The notes: generated from the sequence alone by a model not told the origin. 64,000 bases of DNA from Acidobacteriota bacterium (GCA_018269075.1 JAFDVJ010000005.1:62001-126000), one strand, 5' to 3'. Counted from the stretch's first letter, positions 17,701 to 26,120 are shown. Made by a program: numbers and translations.

Positions 17701-17852
17701 GCATCGACCGCGACGACATTCGCGCCGACGACGACCGCGCCGAGACTGTCAAAGACCTGGCCCGCGATGCTGCCGTTTTGCTGCGCCGCCGCGCCCGAGA
17801 CGATAAGCAGTAATAAAATCGTTATTAAAGCGTATGATTTGATAGTTCCCAT
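14796..17852 (-). CDS. TonB-dependent receptor with N-terminal carboxypeptidase-regulatory domain
   Basis: 1018 aa outer-membrane transporter. Signal peptide MGTIKSYALITILLLLIVSGAAAQ; residues about 25-110 form a beta-sandwich regulatory domain (GSIAGQVFDSLGAVVVGANV...). A plug-like region follows (INIDGFNGGRMPPKESIREIRI), then a barrel with many F/Y strands ending in the aromatic LSMRFSW. Near residue 935 there is a glycine-rich insertion (GGGGNRGGGGGPMMMGGGGG), probably a surface loop. This is the Oar-like receptor type common in Acidobacteriota. Substrate unknown. An equally long antisense frame is a codon-bias shadow. Confidence 0.93.
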   Translation of the reverse strand: MGTIKSYALITILLLLIVSGAAAQQNGSIAGQVFDSLGAVVVGANVVAVDANGKEKSVITNRQGEFTINGLAPGTYKVRVSAPRFEVYEQADVAVTAGQKEQLTIALAVQTINANVDVNGDNQVDTDPNNNKTATVLKGADIDALPDDPDELEAALQALAGPLAGPDGGQINIDGFNGGRMPPKESIREIRINQNPFSAEYDRVGFGRIDILTKPGFDRFRGSAFFNFNDESLNSRNPFALNRAPSQTRNFGGFLSGPIKAKKASFFVDVNNQQRDDNAVIAAIVLDPSLNIVSFNQDVTVPTRRFSISPRLDYAINDKNTLTARYSFTRSTSDNQGIGGFSLLSRAYNSTNTQHELNLTESMIINAKTVNETRFRYEFNKREQDGDNSIPTINVSSAFTGGGSQIGLSFNRSNRWELQNYTTTSFGKASQHAVKFGVRLRGVSLKDRSESGYGGTYTFSGFLDNRGTPDNPDDDVYVTSIEQYRQKILGNPDPRYNPNQFSITTGNPLADVSQYDYGVFITDDWKARQDLTLSFGLRYENQNNLKDGLNFAPRFGFAWSPGAGGARQPKTVFRGGFGIFYDRFGENNTLRARRNDGISQLQYIVTSNQSNLLGQAVFSTSGITNVPTAAQLATVAPQASTPFRIAGDLQSPYSIQSAVSVERQMPFKTVLSATYTMSKSLHLLRTRNINAPVCPNIQVCPSTLTTSQIQLLRPDPTTGNVYQIESSGYSNTQMLAIGVRANINPKVSINGGYTLSFAKGDTDSLTSPRFAVNTVGFPAYSYDLSSEYAPSAFNARHSVFLFGSVGLPFGFRMSSMVFASTGRPFNITSGVDTNRDSLFFERPTFTELANRCQVLGLTNSWCDISGVANPDTTTIPRNYGRGPGSLTVNMNLSRTFGFGGPKKSTVATNNQSGQGNQNDGGRRNNGGGGGNRGGGGGPMMMGGGGGFFGGGDNSKPYNLTLGINVQNLFNNVNLSSPVGSLTSPSFGRSRSTGGSFGFFGGGGGSANRRVELSMRFSW

Positions 17853-17880
17853 ATAGATAATTTCCCTTCTGATATATGAC

Positions 17881-17920
17881 CGGAGCGCCTGAATTACTGC
17901 TGAAAATTTCCGGCGCTCCG
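17881..17920 (-). terminator. Hairpin downstream of the Gly-rich exported protein
   Basis: Arms CGGAGCGCC (17881-17889) and GGCGCTCCG (17912-17920), 22-nt loop, between the end of the 17940 gene and the TonB receptor start. It could act as a terminator or as part of the receptor's leader. Confidence 0.4.
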
Positions 17921-17939
17921 CGATTTTGATATGAATTTA

Positions 17940-19163
17940 TTAATTTCCGCCGAAGCCGTCGAGCCCCGGAATATTGAGGCTCGCGCCGCCGCCGGAGTTG
18001 CCGCCGCCGCCCTGCCGCATCGCGGCCATCTGCGAAAGCTTGATGAACGGCTCGACGCCCGTAAATAATTTAATCGCTTTGATCCGGGCCGGATCGGTGT
18101 TTTTCGTGCTCAGCACGCCGATCATCTCGCCGACCTTGAGATCCGTGATCTTGATGTTCTGAAAACGCGAATCGTCGATGCCGCCGCCGTTGCGAAAACC
18201 GCCCCCGCCGCCCATTCCGTTCGGTGCCTGACCGCCGCCGGTCGGCGGGTTGGTCTGGCCGCCGCCGGTCGGCGGATTGGCCGGCGGATTCGACGCGCCG
18301 TTGCCCTGCGGCGGGCGAAAACCGCCGCCCTGACCGCCGCCCGACTGCATCGTCGCGATCCGGTTCGCCATCTCCTGCGGAAACTGCTTGAGAATCGAGA
18401 TCTCGCTGATCGCGATCGTGACGTCCTTTTTCGTTCCGGAATCGGTGATGACGACCTCGTTTTTGGCGAGATCGATCGATTTGATCGTGCCGCCGCTCGT
18501 CTGAAAGCTGCCGGTCACGATCTGTTCGGCTTCGATTTCCGAGCCGTCGGCGTTGCGGTTGCCGAGAATCCGGATCTCATCGCCGAGGACGATCTCGGCC
18601 AGCCTGCTTTTTTGAGCTTTCGCGAACTCGATCGAATCCGGCGCGTAGCGAAAATATTCGGCGTCGGCCTTCGGTTTGACGGTGATCAGCCGCTCGCCCA
18701 TAAAACCGCGCTGCGAGACGGTGATCGTCTTCGCCATCAGATCGACCTTGCTGACCTTGCCGACCGTGCCGCGCGTCCGCCAGTCGGCGGTGCTTTTTTG
18801 CTGCCGCTCGTTGATCGCCGCTTTCGACATCAGATAGACCGATTTCGCGGGCATCGATTTTTTGTCGTCGGAGAGAATTCCCATCACGACCACCTTGTCG
18901 CCGACGCCGATCTCGGCGAGGCTCGACGCGACGGCCGCCTTGATCGACGGATTTTCGGGCGGCACGCGGAAATACTGCGTCTTGTCCGAAAGCGCGGCCT
19001 CGACGTCGCCGGCAGCGGTCTTCAAAACCAGTTTGTCGGCCGCGATCGAGCCGACCTCGCCGCTGACCGGCGTCGCCTTGACGGCGGTCGTCTGCGCGAA
19101 AGCGCCCGAAGCGAGCAGTCCGAACAATAAAATGAATGTCGATAAAAACAGATTTTTTTGCAT
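17940..19163 (-). CDS. Exported multi-domain OB-like protein (DUF5666-like) with Gly/Pro-rich linker
   Basis: 407 aa with signal peptide MQKNLFLSTFILLFGLLASGAFAQ. It shows at least three repeats of a small barrel pattern: GEVGSIAADKLVLKTAAGDVEAAL, GTVGKVSKVDLMAKTITVSQRG and GGTIKSIDLAKNEVVITDSG, each with a 'GDKVVVMG'/'GDEIRILG'/'GEMIGVLS' strand, as in DUF5666-type domains. A Gly/Pro/Asn-rich stretch (about residues 275-330) separates the last repeat, and a second Gly-rich patch ends the protein. It is immediately upstream of the TonB receptor in the same orientation. Function unknown. Confidence 0.8.
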   Translation of the reverse strand: MQKNLFLSTFILLFGLLASGAFAQTTAVKATPVSGEVGSIAADKLVLKTAAGDVEAALSDKTQYFRVPPENPSIKAAVASSLAEIGVGDKVVVMGILSDDKKSMPAKSVYLMSKAAINERQQKSTADWRTRGTVGKVSKVDLMAKTITVSQRGFMGERLITVKPKADAEYFRYAPDSIEFAKAQKSRLAEIVLGDEIRILGNRNADGSEIEAEQIVTGSFQTSGGTIKSIDLAKNEVVITDSGTKKDVTIAISEISILKQFPQEMANRIATMQSGGGQGGGFRPPQGNGASNPPANPPTGGGQTNPPTGGGQAPNGMGGGGGFRNGGGIDDSRFQNIKITDLKVGEMIGVLSTKNTDPARIKAIKLFTGVEPFIKLSQMAAMRQGGGGNSGGGASLNIPGLDGFGGN

Positions 19164-19356
19164 TTTCCCTTTAATATTAAAGATTTATGATGTATTAAAG
19201 CCTTGTGTATACGCTCGGCGACGAATAAATGTTGCCTTTTGTCAGCCATATTACAGACGCATTTTTTTTCGAAAAGGTTTTACCGATAATGTAAAGAATT
19301 GTAAATATTGGAGAAAGGCTCAAAAACGGGGCCGAGCGGAGGGTTTCGGCGAGATA

Positions 19357-20322
19357 TCAGGAATTGGCCCAGACGTTTTTTTGGCGCGCGGTAAAGACCA
19401 GCCCGACGCTCGCCGCGAAGAGCACGACCACCGCCAGCGTCCAGAGGTACGGGATCGAAAGGATGATCGTCCAGCCGACGACGCCGAGCAGGATCGCGAG
19501 CGTTTCCGAATGTTTCGATTCGGGCACCAGATATTTTTGCAGGAGCTTGCCGAGACTGACCTGAAGCGTGACGCGCCCGAAAACATAGGCGAAGATCAGC
19601 AGCAGGAGTCCCATCAGCCCGATGATGCCGCCGATGTAGCCCGGCAGAAACTGCGCGCTGAGAATGACGCCGATCGTCGTCAGGATCAGCCCCGACATCC
19701 CGATCGCCATCACTTTGAGGGTCGAAAGCTGAAAGCGCGCGACGGCCCGGCTGATGCCGCCCGGCGAGATCGTCGTAAAGGCAAAGGAGATCCCGAACCA
19801 GAAAAGGACCGACAGAATTCGCCAGAGCAGAAACGTCCACGTCAGCTCGGTCGAAAAAATCTGCGACGGATTCTGCGCGAATTCGCGGAACTCTTCCTCG
19901 AAGACGCCGATGATGACCGTTTGTTTTTCGGGATTGCGGAGCGGTTTGGGCTTTTCCGGCTGGTACGCGCCGCCCCAGACGATGACGTCGCCGCCGATAA
20001 ATGCGCCTTCTTTCTGCGTGATCGAGCCGCCGATCACCGCGACGTCCTCGTCGACGCGGCCCTCGATGACGATGTCGCCGCCGAAGGCGAAAACTCCCTT
20101 CGCGTGTTGTTTGACGATGACGTTCTTGCCGAAGGCGAGGATCTCGCTGTCTTTGGCGTCCTCGACGATCAGCGTTTTTTCGTCGTCGGAGACGGTGATG
20201 CCGCCGGCCTGCGCGAAACCGGCGAACTGGAACAATAACAGCAGCAGCAGTCCGCCGAGAAGGCGGCCGAAAGCGATTTTCGAAAAATCGGGTTCATTGA
20301 TGCTGGCGTTCAGATAACTCAC
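19357..20322 (-). CDS. Membrane protein with bactofilin-like N-terminal beta-helix
   Basis: 321 aa. Signal or anchor at 19-37, then a short right-handed-helix pattern (ILAFGKNVIVKQHAKGVFAFGGDIVIEGRVDEDVAVIGGSI, in six-residue steps) resembling polymer-forming bactofilin segments, followed by a linker and about four to five transmembrane helices. Last gene of the sigma/anti-sigma operon, 12 nt after the anti-sigma gene. A role in envelope stress sensing or response is inferred from context only. Confidence 0.8.
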   Translation of the reverse strand: MSYLNASINEPDFSKIAFGRLLGGLLLLLLFQFAGFAQAGGITVSDDEKTLIVEDAKDSEILAFGKNVIVKQHAKGVFAFGGDIVIEGRVDEDVAVIGGSITQKEGAFIGGDVIVWGGAYQPEKPKPLRNPEKQTVIIGVFEEEFREFAQNPSQIFSTELTWTFLLWRILSVLFWFGISFAFTTISPGGISRAVARFQLSTLKVMAIGMSGLILTTIGVILSAQFLPGYIGGIIGLMGLLLLIFAYVFGRVTLQVSLGKLLQKYLVPESKHSETLAILLGVVGWTIILSIPYLWTLAVVVLFAASVGLVFTARQKNVWANS

Positions 20323-20334
20323 TTTTCCGTTAAT

Positions 20335-20910
20335 TCAAAAACGACGGGACCGCGCCATCAAGCGTGAAAAGATCAGCAGCGACAAAACGAAGGTCAGCCC
20401 CAGCCCGGCGGCCGTGACGGCCGATTTATAAACGAACTGGAGGCATAACGATCTCAAGATGACGGTCACCGCGACGGTCAGGTCGTGACCGAACCGCATA
20501 AAAAAACTGCCGACGGCCATCAGCTGATCGGCGACTCCGCCGACGGCTTCGGCCGCCTTCGAACTTTCGGCGCCGAGCCCGAACAGGACCATCAGAAATA
20601 GCAGCGCGCCGACCATCAGGGCGCGATTTCGCTCGCGCGGGCAGCGCAGCCCGCGGACGTTGCTTTCGGCGTTCGCGACGACGACTTTCGTAAAATTTTC
20701 GGGCAGCTCGAGCTCCGGCGCTTCGTCGAGCGCGAAATCGAGCGCGTGGAGGATTTTTTTCTGGTCGTTGAGCTCCTTCGTGCAGACCGCGCAGCTCGCC
20801 AGATGCATTTCCAGCTCCATTTCCGCCCGCGGGGCCAGCTCGCCGTCGAGATAGGCGACGATCTCGCGGCGCGGGCAAAGAGTCTGATTGGCGGATTGGT
20901 CGTTCATCAC
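20335..20910 (-). CDS. Zinc-finger anti-sigma factor, membrane-bound
   Basis: 191 aa. The N-terminal zf-HC2 module CPRREIVAYLDGELAPRAE followed by MHLASCAVC gives the H-x3-C-x2-C zinc site typical of anti-sigma domains; two hydrophobic stretches follow (about 96-112 and 160-182). It lies 42 nt downstream of the ECF sigma gene and presumably holds that sigma factor at the membrane. Confidence 0.9.
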   Translation of the reverse strand: MMNDQSANQTLCPRREIVAYLDGELAPRAEMELEMHLASCAVCTKELNDQKKILHALDFALDEAPELELPENFTKVVVANAESNVRGLRCPRERNRALMVGALLFLMVLFGLGAESSKAAEAVGGVADQLMAVGSFFMRFGHDLTVAVTVILRSLCLQFVYKSAVTAAGLGLTFVLSLLIFSRLMARSRRF

Positions 20911-20952
20911 TGCATCCAGCGGGTTCTTAATGATTTAAAGCAATATTTCGTC

Positions 20953-21558
20953 CTAAATTCCCGTAATTCCCCTTTCGATAAAAATTTCGCGCATCATTTC
21001 GCGCGCTCTGAAAAGCCGGTTTTTGACCGTGCCGAGCGGGAGACTGGTGATTTCGGCGATCTCGTCGTAGCTCAGATCCTGCGCGTGGCGCAGCAGGATC
21101 AGCTCGCGGTAAACGGCCGGCAGACATTTGACGACCGCTTCGATCTCCGTCCGCCATTCGCTGCGTTCGCGTTCCTGCTCGGGCGTCGGGTTCGGGCTCT
21201 CGATTTGGAGTTGATACGCACCGTCGCGGTTTTCGGTTTCAAGGCTCTGCTCATTCGGCGCGCGGCGGCGGATGAAGTCGATCGCCGCGTTGTGCGCGAT
21301 GCGGTAGAGCCACGTCGAAAACTTGTATTCCGAGCTGTATTTGTGGAGCGAATTGTAGACTTTGATGAAAACTTCCTGCGTCACGTCGAGCGAGGCGTCG
21401 TAATCGTTGAGCATCCGGAAAACGTAGTTGGTGATCGGCCGCTGATAGCGCCGGACGAGCTCCTCGAAACCGTCCTCGCGGCCGCCGATCGCTTTCGCGA
21501 TCAATTCGACGTCGGTTAGACCCTGAATGTTGTTCAATGCGATTGCTTTGGAAATCAT
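20953..21558 (-). CDS. ECF sigma factor (RpoE-like)
   Basis: 201 aa. Region 2: ELVRRYQRPITNYVFRMLNDYDASLDVTQEVFIKVY...KFSTWLYRIAHNAAIDFIRRR; region 4: LPAVYRELILLRHAQDLSYDEIAEITSLPLGTVKNRLFRAREMM (both in part). Typical RpoE-like transcription factor, first gene of a three-gene operon with its anti-sigma factor and a membrane protein. Target regulon not visible. Confidence 0.95.
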   Translation of the reverse strand: MISKAIALNNIQGLTDVELIAKAIGGREDGFEELVRRYQRPITNYVFRMLNDYDASLDVTQEVFIKVYNSLHKYSSEYKFSTWLYRIAHNAAIDFIRRRAPNEQSLETENRDGAYQLQIESPNPTPEQERERSEWRTEIEAVVKCLPAVYRELILLRHAQDLSYDEIAEITSLPLGTVKNRLFRAREMMREIFIERGITGI

Positions 21559-21646
21559 GACGCCAAGTTACTACGGTATTATGACAGGAAAAGTTTCAAA
21601 ACCGGAAAGCCGGATTTTCATTTTTTTCGCCGCCCCGCGAATCGCC

Positions 21647-21690
21647 AAAAAGAGAAGCGCCGCCCGAATTTCGGGCGGCGCTTCTCTTTT
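21647..21690 (-). terminator. Strong hairpin terminator
   Basis: Near-perfect 20-bp arms (core GAGAAGCGCCGCCCGA and its complement) with A/T runs at both ends, so it can work in both directions. It lies downstream of the 77-aa gene (minus strand) and isolates it from the sigma operon. Confidence 0.85.
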
Positions 21691-21729
21691 TTACCGGAAA
21701 AATCCTGAACCCTTGGATTTTCCCGATGC

Positions 21730-21963
21730 TTATCCGTTTGTATTCGCTTTTCCGCGAAGGTCGTTTTTCGCTTCCTCGCGGCCCTGCGGCGTTTCGTTCG
21801 AAGCGACCTTCCCGGCGTTGTCGCGGTCGTCCGGGTCGCCCTTCGACTCGTCGCCGCGCAGGACCTGCCGTTTGATCTCGTCCCTGTCCTTCTGACTCGC
21901 CGCGGCCCCCAGCTCGTCGATGTTCCAGCCCTCTTTCGAATCCCGTTTTTTCGTTTCCGTCAT
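21730..21963 (-). CDS. Small hydrophilic hypothetical protein, 77 aa
   Basis: MTETKKRDSKEGWNIDELGA start; extremely charged and low in hydrophobics, likely disordered, with no motif. It is supported by its position between Dps and a strong terminator and by sensible codon use. The ribosome site is weak. It may be a stress-related small protein like others beside Dps genes (inference). Confidence 0.6.
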   Translation of the reverse strand: MTETKKRDSKEGWNIDELGAAASQKDRDEIKRQVLRGDESKGDPDDRDNAGKVASNETPQGREEAKNDLRGKANTNG

Positions 21964-22114
21964 AATTTTTTTGGTGCGCCGACAGCGGCGGCGCGGGTTC
22001 TTATCGAAACCGCAAAGCTTCGCCCCGCGCCGCTGCTGAAGACTTTCACCTTCCCCTTGTTCGTTCTTAACCTTCCCCTTGCTCGTTCGATAACGGCTCC
22101 CGCAGCGGGCGCCG

Positions 22115-22639
22115 TTAATCCGTCAGGCCGTCGCGTCTTTCGAGAATGTCGCGCAGCCACCATTCCTGTTTTTCGTGAATCTGAACGAAACGCGTCAGCA
22201 CGTCGGCCGTGCCCGGATCGTCGCGCTCGTCGGCGATTTTGATGCCGGCGCGCATTTCGGCGATGATCTGCCGGCTGTTCTCGTCGGCCTCGCGGATCAT
22301 CTCGCGCATATCATTGCTCTTCCCCGCCGATTTGATCGAGGCGGTCTGCAGAAATTCCTCGATCCGCGAGACCGGATTCTGCCCGATCATCCGGACGCGC
22401 TCGGCGAGCTCGTCGATCGTCTCGTAAACCTCGGCGGCGAATTCGTCGAACAGCCGGTGCAGGTCGCGAAACAGCGGCCCGAACGTCTGCCAGTGGTAAT
22501 GCTTGTAGTTCAAATACAAGATAAAACCGTTGGCGACCTGCCGCTGCAGGCATTCGACGACTTCGTCGTGCGGTTTGTTGTTAGCGTTCAGTTTGTTGTT
22601 TGAATTGGTTTTTGTTTTCTTTGTTCCGGTTTCTGCCAT
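22115..22639 (-). CDS. dps: Dps-family DNA-protecting ferritin-like protein
   Basis: 174 aa. The ferroxidase pattern is visible: KHYHWQTFGPLFRDLHRLFDEFAAEVYETIDELAERV, in which the H..H..D..E residues match Dps intersubunit iron sites (shown in part). The N-terminal Lys/Asn-rich tail may bind DNA. It oxidises ferrous iron with peroxide and protects DNA during stress. GGAG is upstream of ATG 22639. Confidence 0.93.
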   Translation of the reverse strand: MAETGTKKTKTNSNNKLNANNKPHDEVVECLQRQVANGFILYLNYKHYHWQTFGPLFRDLHRLFDEFAAEVYETIDELAERVRMIGQNPVSRIEEFLQTASIKSAGKSNDMREMIREADENSRQIIAEMRAGIKIADERDDPGTADVLTRFVQIHEKQEWWLRDILERRDGLTD

Positions 22640-22859
22640 ACAATCTCCTTAGTTTCGTGTCCTTTCGTTTTCAAACCGCGTGCCACACATTCGAAATCCG
22701 GATAACTCAATAAACATCGGGTTTCCCGATTCGGGGGCGTATTCGCGAACATTGAATTTGTATCAAAACCGGACGCAACCTACTGTTTCGGAAAAGGACA
22801 TCCGACCGTAAAACGACGGAATTTTCGGTCACCGGTGAGAGAGTTTACGCCGGCAAACG

Positions 22860-22887
22860 AAAAAGCGGGAGAAAACTCCCGCTTTTT
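22860..22887 (-). terminator. Intrinsic terminator after the glycine-zipper protein
   Basis: AAAAAGCGGGAG / CTCCCGCTTTTT arms with an AAAA loop, immediately downstream of the gene ending at 22910. A-run and T-run on both sides. Confidence 0.9.
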
Positions 22888-22909
22888 CGTTTAAGCTGCC
22901 CTTCACCCG

Positions 22910-24469
22910 CTAACGGTTCAGCGGCGACGTCGCGGTCAGCGTGAATTCCGTTCCCGAGGAAAGCTCGAGATTGTCGCGGCCCTGCAGGATCACCGTGCCC
23001 GCGCCCGCGCCCGCGCCGATGCCGGCGCCGATCGCCGCGCCCGAACCGCCGCCGGCGATCGCGCCGATGATCGCGCCGAGCGCCGCGCCGATGCCGGCCC
23101 GCGTGACGGTCTTCGTCGTCTGGCTGCCGTCGCGCACCGTTCCCTCATTATTGACGCTGACGGTCTTGCCGTCCGGCTGGCGGACGCTGTCGACGATGCC
23201 CGCGAACCGGTAGGTTCGGCCGTTCAGACGAATCGTGTCGAAATCGAGCGAGAGATTCGCGCGCCCCGAAACGACGCCCGACCGCTGTCCGTTGACGCGT
23301 CCCTCGATGACCGCGCCGCGATACTGCGACGGCGACGTGACGGTCATCGAAAAGCGATCGCCGTCGCGATACGAACGGGTCGAGAGCGGCGTGTCGAGCG
23401 TCGCTGTGATCCGCGTGTTGTTGGCGACGATGAAATCGCCGTAGCTTCCGCCGTTCGTCGGATAATTCGCGTTCGGATAAGAAACATCGTTCCAGCGCGC
23501 CGAGTTCTCGGTCTTGTCGTAAACGCTCGTCACGGTCACGGTCTGGTTCTGGTTTTCGAGATACAGCCGGCGCGTGACGCGGAGCTGACCGTCGGCGGCC
23601 GGCGCAAAGCTGACGTAAAAATCGTTCATCCGGTCGCCCTCGTAATTGATCGTCAGATCGTTGTTCGTCGCGGTCACGCGCGTCTCGACGGTCCGGCCGT
23701 TCGGATTCGTTTCCGAACGCGAAACGCCGTCGGCGCTGAACGTAACCTGCGGCGACATCGACGAGGCGAGCGTCACCTGCTGGCCGCGTTTTTCGATGAT
23801 CAGCAAATCGGGCGAGCTCAGCCGGCGCTCGAGATTACGCTGAATCCGGTCGCGCTGGTTGGCGTTGAAGCTGCCGCTCCGAAGAGCCCGGTCGATCGCC
23901 TGGCTGACATTGTCGCTGCGGCTCGTGTTCAGACGATAAGTACCGGTCAGCCGCGCGTCGAAATTACGCGGATAGCTCGGGTAATTCGGATAGTTCGGGT
24001 TATTCGGGTAATTCGAGCCCGAATTCCAGTTCCAGCTGACGCGGTAATAACCCGCGAGCGTGTTGAGATCCGTGCGGATCAGGTTCCATCGGTTCTGGAT
24101 CGCGTTCGAAAAACGGTTCCGGCGCAGGTAACCGTCGATCACGCCGGCCCGATTGAGCACGTCCTGCACGTCGCCCGCCGACGAGCGGCGTGACGTGAAA
24201 TTGTTTTTCAGATTGTCGGTCGCTTTCTCGAAATCGCCGACGTAGGAATTAAGATCATCGCGCCATTGCGCATTGTTGCGGCGGTTGTCGCTGGAGCGGT
24301 CTAATTCGCGGCGAAAATCGTCGGTTCTCGTTTCCAGACGATTGATCACGGTCTGAACCTGACCGTCCGAGACGCGATACGCCCGCACCTGCGCGGAGAC
24401 TGTTAAGCCGGTCGAAAATAAAATTGAAAGTAAAATTAAAAAAACAAACCCGTTAAGTTTCGATATCAT
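22910..24469 (-). CDS. Exported protein with glycine-zipper C-terminus
   Basis: 519 aa. Signal peptide (MISKLNGFVFLILLSILFSTGLTVSAQ). About residues 30-145 are helical and charged; then a Pro-Asn-Tyr repeat (YPNNPNYPNYPSYP), two beta-rich segments, and near the C-terminus a glycine zipper (AALGAIIGAIAGGGSGAAIG) that probably inserts in a membrane. Adhesive or pore-like roles are possible, but no function can be named. Confidence 0.82.
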   Translation of the reverse strand: MISKLNGFVFLILLSILFSTGLTVSAQVRAYRVSDGQVQTVINRLETRTDDFRRELDRSSDNRRNNAQWRDDLNSYVGDFEKATDNLKNNFTSRRSSAGDVQDVLNRAGVIDGYLRRNRFSNAIQNRWNLIRTDLNTLAGYYRVSWNWNSGSNYPNNPNYPNYPSYPRNFDARLTGTYRLNTSRSDNVSQAIDRALRSGSFNANQRDRIQRNLERRLSSPDLLIIEKRGQQVTLASSMSPQVTFSADGVSRSETNPNGRTVETRVTATNNDLTINYEGDRMNDFYVSFAPAADGQLRVTRRLYLENQNQTVTVTSVYDKTENSARWNDVSYPNANYPTNGGSYGDFIVANNTRITATLDTPLSTRSYRDGDRFSMTVTSPSQYRGAVIEGRVNGQRSGVVSGRANLSLDFDTIRLNGRTYRFAGIVDSVRQPDGKTVSVNNEGTVRDGSQTTKTVTRAGIGAALGAIIGAIAGGGSGAAIGAGIGAGAGAGTVILQGRDNLELSSGTEFTLTATSPLNR

Positions 24470-24779
24470 ATTTCCCCCATTGTTCGTTCGTTGAATGCCG
24501 ATAAAATTGCCCTTCCCTCTGATTCAACCAACTTCATACCGAATCGCAACAAATGTGCCAAAAGCCCGCCGAACCGCGTTAAGCCTACTGTTTACAAGAT
24601 TTCGGACGATTTACTGATCCTCGCCCGGCGGCGGCGGCCGCTTTCCCTGTAAGATTTCGATACAATTTTTCCGCCGCCGCCGCGTGCGATTTTTTTGCGG
24701 CCGACGAACCAAATTAAAAACGGGACGCGTCCTTCGAACGCGTCCCGTTTGTTTTTCGACCGGTTTGAGCCGGCGTTCC
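24470..24779. other. Gene-free stretch with a terminator
   Basis: Upstream region of the glycine-zipper gene and 3' region of the NHL protein gene. Apart from the terminator at 24718-24750 nothing is recognised. A GCC-rich direct repeat near 24628 and 24671 is simple-sequence DNA. Confidence 0.5.
24718..24750 (-). terminator. Intrinsic terminator after the zinc-ribbon/NHL gene
   Basis: AAACGGGACGCGT / ACGCGTCCCGTTT arms around a 7-nt loop, with T-rich flanks, 30 nt downstream of the gene ending at 24780. Confidence 0.9.
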
Positions 24780-25988
24780 TCAATCCCCGGACGAAGAATA
24801 TTTTTCGACCTTTTCGCGGGTCAGAACATAGACGTTGTCGCTCGCGTCGAGCACGATCCGCTCGCCCGGATAATCGTCGTCGACCGGGATCGTCCGCTGC
24901 GTGACGCCTTCGGCATCGATGACGGCCAATTGCCTTTTTCCCTTCGCGAACGCCACGATCCGCCCCTTCGAGTCGATCGCCGTCAGGTTGTTGCTGAACC
25001 ACGGCAGGTTCGGCGCGCCGTCCCACGTGAACCGGTCGACATAGGTTCCGTCGGATTTGAAGCGATAGATTTTTCCGGAATCGTTGCCGGGCACCGAGGC
25101 CATCAGATAGATGTCGCCGGTCACGCCGACCAAAATCCCGCCGCCGATCGGGACGGCGATGGTCTTATCCTGATTTTTGATCGGGTCCTTGAAAAGGATC
25201 TGACCGTCGCCGCCGGCCGCGACCGTCATCACGTACTCGCCGCGCGGAAACGAGGTCGCGAAGACGTAGAGCTTGTCGTCGTTGTTCATAAACATATCGA
25301 GAATCCGCGCCTCCTGTTTCTGATTCATCCATTTCTCGCCCTCGAGCAGGACCTTGCCGAGGAATTTTCCGGTGTTCCCGTCGTAGCGCAAAAGTTCCTT
25401 CCGGTCGATCGCCGCATACACCGTGTTGCTGCGGTCGACGGCGAGCCCCGTCACCTTATTCGTGTAATCCCGGCTCGTCTTGACCGAGCTTTCGGTGACG
25501 TTCCAGAGCTTGACGAATTTGCCGTCCGCGTCGAATTTCTGGATCCTGAGCGTGCCGTCGCCGACGTAGATGCTGCCGTCGCGGCCGACGGCGAGCGACG
25601 CCGGGTTGCGAAACTGGCCGTCGCCGAGCCCGGTCGAGCCGAAGGTCAGGACGGCGTTTTTCGGTTGGTTCGTCGGCGGCTGGTAGCGTTTATCCGGCGG
25701 CGGCAGATTGCGCGAGACCATAACTCCGAACAGAATGATCACGCCGACCGTGCCGAGGATCAGAACGATCGGCACGGCGATCAGCGCTCCGATCCAGAAT
25801 TTCTCGCCGCCCGACAAGCCTTTTTTCGGCTTCGGCACCGGAAAGACGGGCGGCGGCGGCGGCAGCACGGCCGTTTGCTGATAGGCCGGATTGACGAGAC
25901 TCGATCCGCAGTTGGTGCAGAAAATCATCGAGCCGTTCTGATCGCCGGTAATTTGCGTTCCGCAAAAGGTACAGATTTGATTGTTCAT
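24780..25988 (-). CDS. Zinc-ribbon membrane protein with extracytoplasmic NHL-type propeller
   Basis: 402 aa from ATG 25988 (GAGG upstream). The N-terminal zinc ribbon has two Cys pairs (CTFCG and CTNCG), followed by a Pro-rich linker, one transmembrane helix (WIGALIAVPIVLILGTVGVIILFGVMV), and blades such as FRNPASLAVGRDGSIYVGDG and TNKVTGLAVDRSNTVYAAID, typical of NHL/six-bladed propellers. The topology suggests a cytosolic zinc ribbon coupled to an outside sensor or binding propeller. Function inferred only. Confidence 0.85.
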   Translation of the reverse strand: MNNQICTFCGTQITGDQNGSMIFCTNCGSSLVNPAYQQTAVLPPPPPVFPVPKPKKGLSGGEKFWIGALIAVPIVLILGTVGVIILFGVMVSRNLPPPDKRYQPPTNQPKNAVLTFGSTGLGDGQFRNPASLAVGRDGSIYVGDGTLRIQKFDADGKFVKLWNVTESSVKTSRDYTNKVTGLAVDRSNTVYAAIDRKELLRYDGNTGKFLGKVLLEGEKWMNQKQEARILDMFMNNDDKLYVFATSFPRGEYVMTVAAGGDGQILFKDPIKNQDKTIAVPIGGGILVGVTGDIYLMASVPGNDSGKIYRFKSDGTYVDRFTWDGAPNLPWFSNNLTAIDSKGRIVAFAKGKRQLAVIDAEGVTQRTIPVDDDYPGERIVLDASDNVYVLTREKVEKYSSSGD

Positions 25989-26120
25989 TCGTCTTTTTTC
26001 CTCGGTCCGTGATAAAACCCTACAATTATTAGATGGATTTTGTAAAGATTTTTGCCGAATGACCGGCCGAAAACAAAAGCCGGCGCGGCCGGTCACTCCC
26101 GACGCAGACTAAAACTAAAC

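Noticed and set aside
14757..17813. 1018-codon open frame opposite the TonB receptor
   Set aside because: Exactly antisense to a clear gene; arginine/aspartate-rich shadow produced by GC-rich codons, with no motif.
21960..22163. 67-codon minus frame between Dps and the 77-aa gene
   Set aside because: Overlaps the Dps end, basic and low-complexity, no ribosome site.
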